Positions 60,453 to 64,000 of a stretch of 64,000 nt of DNA are shown piece after piece; positions within the stretch are counted from its first letter, which is position 1, and each line of letters starts with the position of its first letter. Position numbers and translations under genes: made by a program. The stretch comes from Eonycteris spelaea (Eukaryota; Chordata; Mammalia; Chiroptera; Pteropodidae), in NCBI GenBank assembly GCA_003508835.1, contig PUFA01000072.1:930001-994000 (forward strand). Direction: 5' to 3'. The notes beneath the pieces are model-generated. The model was not told the DNA's origin and ran no database searches. It worked only from the letters and a program-made list of their open reading frames with translations.

Positions 60453-63400
60453 GTAAGTAGGCCCTATCATGGCCTGCCAGTGGAAGATAAAAGCTGCTGC
60501 CCTTCAGGAGTTTGCCTTGCTTCCTTGATAGAATTTTATATTCCTCAGCCACTGCTAAAGTGAGAACATAAGCACGGCTCAGCTCACTGTATTAGTGGCC
60601 AGCTAGCCTTCTGCATTTGATTTCACTTCCAAGCCAGATCGTCACTGTTACAGTTGCAGCTAAAGATTACTTGGTTTGTGGTGAAGAAAGGAGAACATTT
60701 TATAATAATGGAGAAATTTCCTTTTCTCAATATTTATGTTCTTTCAATTAGATTTGGACCCCAACAAAAGATTTAATTAATGTGTGGGTACTGATAAGCA
60801 AAGGCTGTCAAGGATTTGAGATTGTCATGCTCAACTCCTACAGCTCCTCAGCAGTTTTGGGACACATGTAGGAAACAAACTTTTCCTTCTGTTCATTGGA
60901 AAAAAGGCCTTTGGGCTAGAGGGCCTCTTGTAACTTACCAGCTGCTGCCTTACCAAATGGTAGGCAATCTACAGGAACCATCAGAAGTGAGGAATTATCT
61001 CTTAAACAATTTCCTCTCCTAAAGGGTCCCTGGAGGCCTACATTCCACAAGAATGCTTGTAAACTGGGTCTGTCTTCTAATCACTGATTCCTTTACCAGT
61101 TTTCTTCAGACACATGTTCCTGAAGGTTTCTTGGCACTCTTTCCTTTCCTTATGCTTGAAAACAGCCAACTGTAGAAAGCTGACATTCTTGTGTGAGAAC
61201 TATGGACGCACCATACCAGGACAGAGTTTAGATGGAATGGTGCTCACGTTGATCATTTATTTTTAAAGAGACATATGGGGTTGGGCTGTCCAATTGATTA
61301 GGGAGAGGCACAGGAGAATGCAGTTAGGAAACCTTAGAATAAAGAAGACATTTTCTAAAATTATAGACTTGTCCTTGTGCATGAGGATTGGTCTCTATCC
61401 CAAATGTGTCTTTTTTCTGGATATGTTTTAGAAAGTATTCTGAAGTAAAATATATACTTTATTATTTCATTTCTCTGTTTAAATTACTCACCTGCTCTTA
61501 TAGTCCTTCCTTATTGCCTATCATATGAGGTCTAAATTTAGCCTAGCATCCAGAGTTTATCACCAACTACCCTTGCTTTTAACTCTCCAGTCTCATCTTG
61601 CTACATTCTTCAGCATACTTCCCCTATTCTGTAGTTCTTCCTATTTCCTCTTTGCCAGACCATAGCTATCACTTTTATTTTTAGGCTCTAGCATGAATTA
61701 TCTCATATAATTTGGTCAGTATTTTTGACTGAGACCATTTTGATTATTCTCTATTCCTATAGTCATGGGATATAATTTGCACACTAGTTTATAGGTTACT
61801 TACTAATTCCCCTTCACTTCTTGCCTATTTGTAAGTTTTACCCCAAAATATTATAAGCTCCTCAAGAGCAGGAGCTGTTTCTTATAGTTTTGGAACCCCT
61901 TCCCCACCCATTCTCTTGAGAAAAAACAGTGAATGATTCTTGAATTGTTATTAAGAGTCAAACAGAGATCATATCCAGCCAACCCCCTTCTTACAGAAAA
62001 AGCTGGAATTGGGGTTTGTTTTAATGATATGATTACTTGACTGGAAGCTAGCTCCCCTGATTCTATCCCTCCACTCCCCTGATGAGAAGGTATAAACGAC
62101 TGGTCCTTTACATCTGCTTTCCCATCCACTAAGGGGTGCACAAGGCTGCACATACTGTTGCAAAACCCAAAACTATTCGAAAGATAATCACTGTAACACA
62201 GTTTATTTTTACATATGCTCCTCCAGTCTATGGTCATATGTATACATACTTTTAAGTGTTGTTACAATATTTGTACAATTTTCTAATTTTTTAAATTAAA
62301 TTTTTATGTACATTTTTCTATGTTAATATATAATCTTCATTATTATAATTTGTAAGGGTGCATAATTCTCTTGAGTGAGTGTACCATAATTTAATTAAAT
62401 AAGCATTTTGCTACTTGTTGGGACCTTTAAGATACTATTTTTTGCATCTATGAAGATGTACATTTAAGACTAGCAGTGGTAATAGTGGTGATGAACTCTT
62501 TCCTTGGGAACTTACTCAGCTAGACTTTAAGCTTCTTAATAAACAGAAGTATCATGATCCAAAATTGCTATGTGCTCAGGATCCCACCTTTAGAACAGTG
62601 CTTTTCAATGTCCATAATGAAATATCAGTTTTGTTCTTGTAATTTCCAATATGTCATGGACCAATTCTTTTTTTAAAACATAAAAACTGAAAAATATATT
62701 GGAAAAATGAACTAGAGATAAACAAAACATAAGCCCACAGTTTTTCTTGTCAGATTCAATAGACATAAGGTCACTGCCAGATTGCTGTAAAAGTTTTTAA
62801 AGAGTTACTCTCCATTTCTGTACTTACCTGGTTAAGAACTGGTACACCACAGGTTGTGGCCTGGCACCAGCCTGCAGATCACACTTGACATTCACTACTC
62901 CAAGATACCGTATCACTCTGGTCCTCATCTCCTGCTGAGAGGACTGTCAGCCACTTTGTTTCTCTACTTAGTTCCTTCATTTTTAGCATTCTGTTGCCTT
63001 ATCTACCTTTTGTTACCACCTATACCTTTATTTCTCTTCTTATTCCTGTTTTTAAATATTCTTTCTCTTTCTTCTCTCTGGCTTCCTTTTCTGTTGATCC
63101 TTCTATGACAGCTTCTAATTTTGCCTCTGTCTTCATCTTTCACCAAGGTGTACTGTCATATCCCTCCTACCTCACCTGGCAAAGGCCATGTCTTAGGCCT
63201 CAATATTGTTCTTACCTGAGAACTCCTGGTTTTGGGTAATTACAGAACCTTCTCTTAGTATGAAGAGCCCCTCTCTAGCCTTGCTTTCTACTGCCTTTTT
63301 AAGATAATTCATTGTCTCCTTCAGCAGTTCTTGCTGCCATAGGCCTTTGCCTTGAACCATCATTTCTTAGCTTATTCTTTTTAAAGACTTATCTAAACAT

Positions 63401-64000
63401 ATGCACATCTAACTCTTAATTTATCTTTTTGCTCTAGACCATCTATAACTTTCTAGACCCAGGTCTTCCACTTTCATAAAGTACTCTCAAGCTTAACATT
63501 CTTTTGTCACTTGTATCTTCATACAGTAAAAACTAAATACCCAGCCACCTTAAACTGAGTATGGCATTTTGTTTTGTTACCTCTGAGTCTTGCTAACAAA
63601 AGTAAATTTCTAATCACATCCATTCTTGTTCAAATTTCCCATCAGTGAATTTGATGCTATCTTGTCTACTATTTAAGTTCAAAATATTAAGGATAATCTA
63701 AAGCCTAATTTTCACTCTTCCTAAAATAATGGGCAAGTGTAGGAAGATAGAACAAAACTTACATGTATCTCATTCAATTTTTGCAACTTTGAGGGGTCCA
63801 GAGTAGGCATTTGTTATCACCAGTCTACACCTGGGGAAACAGAGTGACTTGCCCTGGATGAGGCAGTAAGTAGTGACAGATCTGGTCTAAAATCCAGATA
63901 TTCTGACTTGTAGTCCAGTATGTGTTAGTTACCTAAGATCTAGGAAAGGGATCTTAGAATAATTGTAGTCTTGGGAAAACCTTATCCAGGTCCCTCCACA
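60453..64000 (+). other. MAP3K3: MAP3K3 intron after PB1 (continues past window)
   Basis: No further MAP3K3 exon recognised. An old repeat in reverse orientation is suspected at 61440-61700 (pyrimidine-rich, tctccagtctcatcttgc). LINE-like AT-rich sequence lies at 62250-62460, pyrimidine-rich sequence at 62940-63120, and a minus-strand MIR at 63755-63925. Confidence 0.8.
63755..63925 (-). repeat. MIR SINE
   Basis: Reverse-complement MIR: tgtatctcattcaattttt, acacctggggaaacagag, tgacttgccctggatgag, gactgtagtcc-like end. Diverged. Confidence 0.65.

Overview
This window is nuclear DNA of a placental mammal. It has small exons with GT-AG introns, CpG-island promoters, and many old mammalian repeats (MIR, L2, L1, hAT-type fragments). 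I recognise three protein-coding genes, all on the + strand, in the same order as at human 17q23.3: DCAF7 (3' six coding exons), TACO1 (complete) and MAP3K3 (5' end only). I see no Alu, rodent B1/B2, ruminant BovB/BovA, carnivore CAN-SINE or equine ERE elements. One 5S-rRNA-derived retroposon is present. Fruit bats are known to carry 5S-derived SINEs, so a pteropodid bat is one possibility, but a single copy is weak evidence and I do not name the species.

Layout. Positions 1-17175 hold the 3' part of DCAF7: the end of intron 1 (with a nested L1), six coding exons from 4383 to 12451, and a 3' UTR of about 4.7 kb ending near two poly(A) signals at 16951 and 17151. Positions 17176-22440 are intergenic, with an L1 3' end and older repeats. 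Positions 22440-26193 hold TACO1, from a GC-rich promoter through five exons. Positions 26194-33100 are TACO1 3' sequence plus spacer with old repeats. Positions 33120-34760 are a CpG island with the MAP3K3 promoter and first exon. From 34356 to the window end lie MAP3K3 introns and coding exons, the last seen ending at 60452. These cover the N-terminal region and the complete PB1 domain; the kinase domain lies beyond the window.

The three genes have unrelated roles: a WD40 scaffold and CUL4-DDB1 receptor, a mitochondrial translation activator, and a MAP3 kinase. They are neighbours by synteny, not a functional cluster. No bacterial-style operon, CRISPR array, tRNA gene or novel system was seen.

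The points most worth checking are: (1) a one-base deficit in TACO1 exon 1 that breaks the reading frame between a good start codon and an otherwise intact protein; (2) a 92-nt, non-multiple-of-three form of the optional MAP3K3 exon, which would create a stop at its junction; (3) a three-layer nested retroposition at 58.1-59.4 kb; (4) seven same-orientation ATTGG (reverse CCAAT) motifs in 355 bp of the MAP3K3 promoter.
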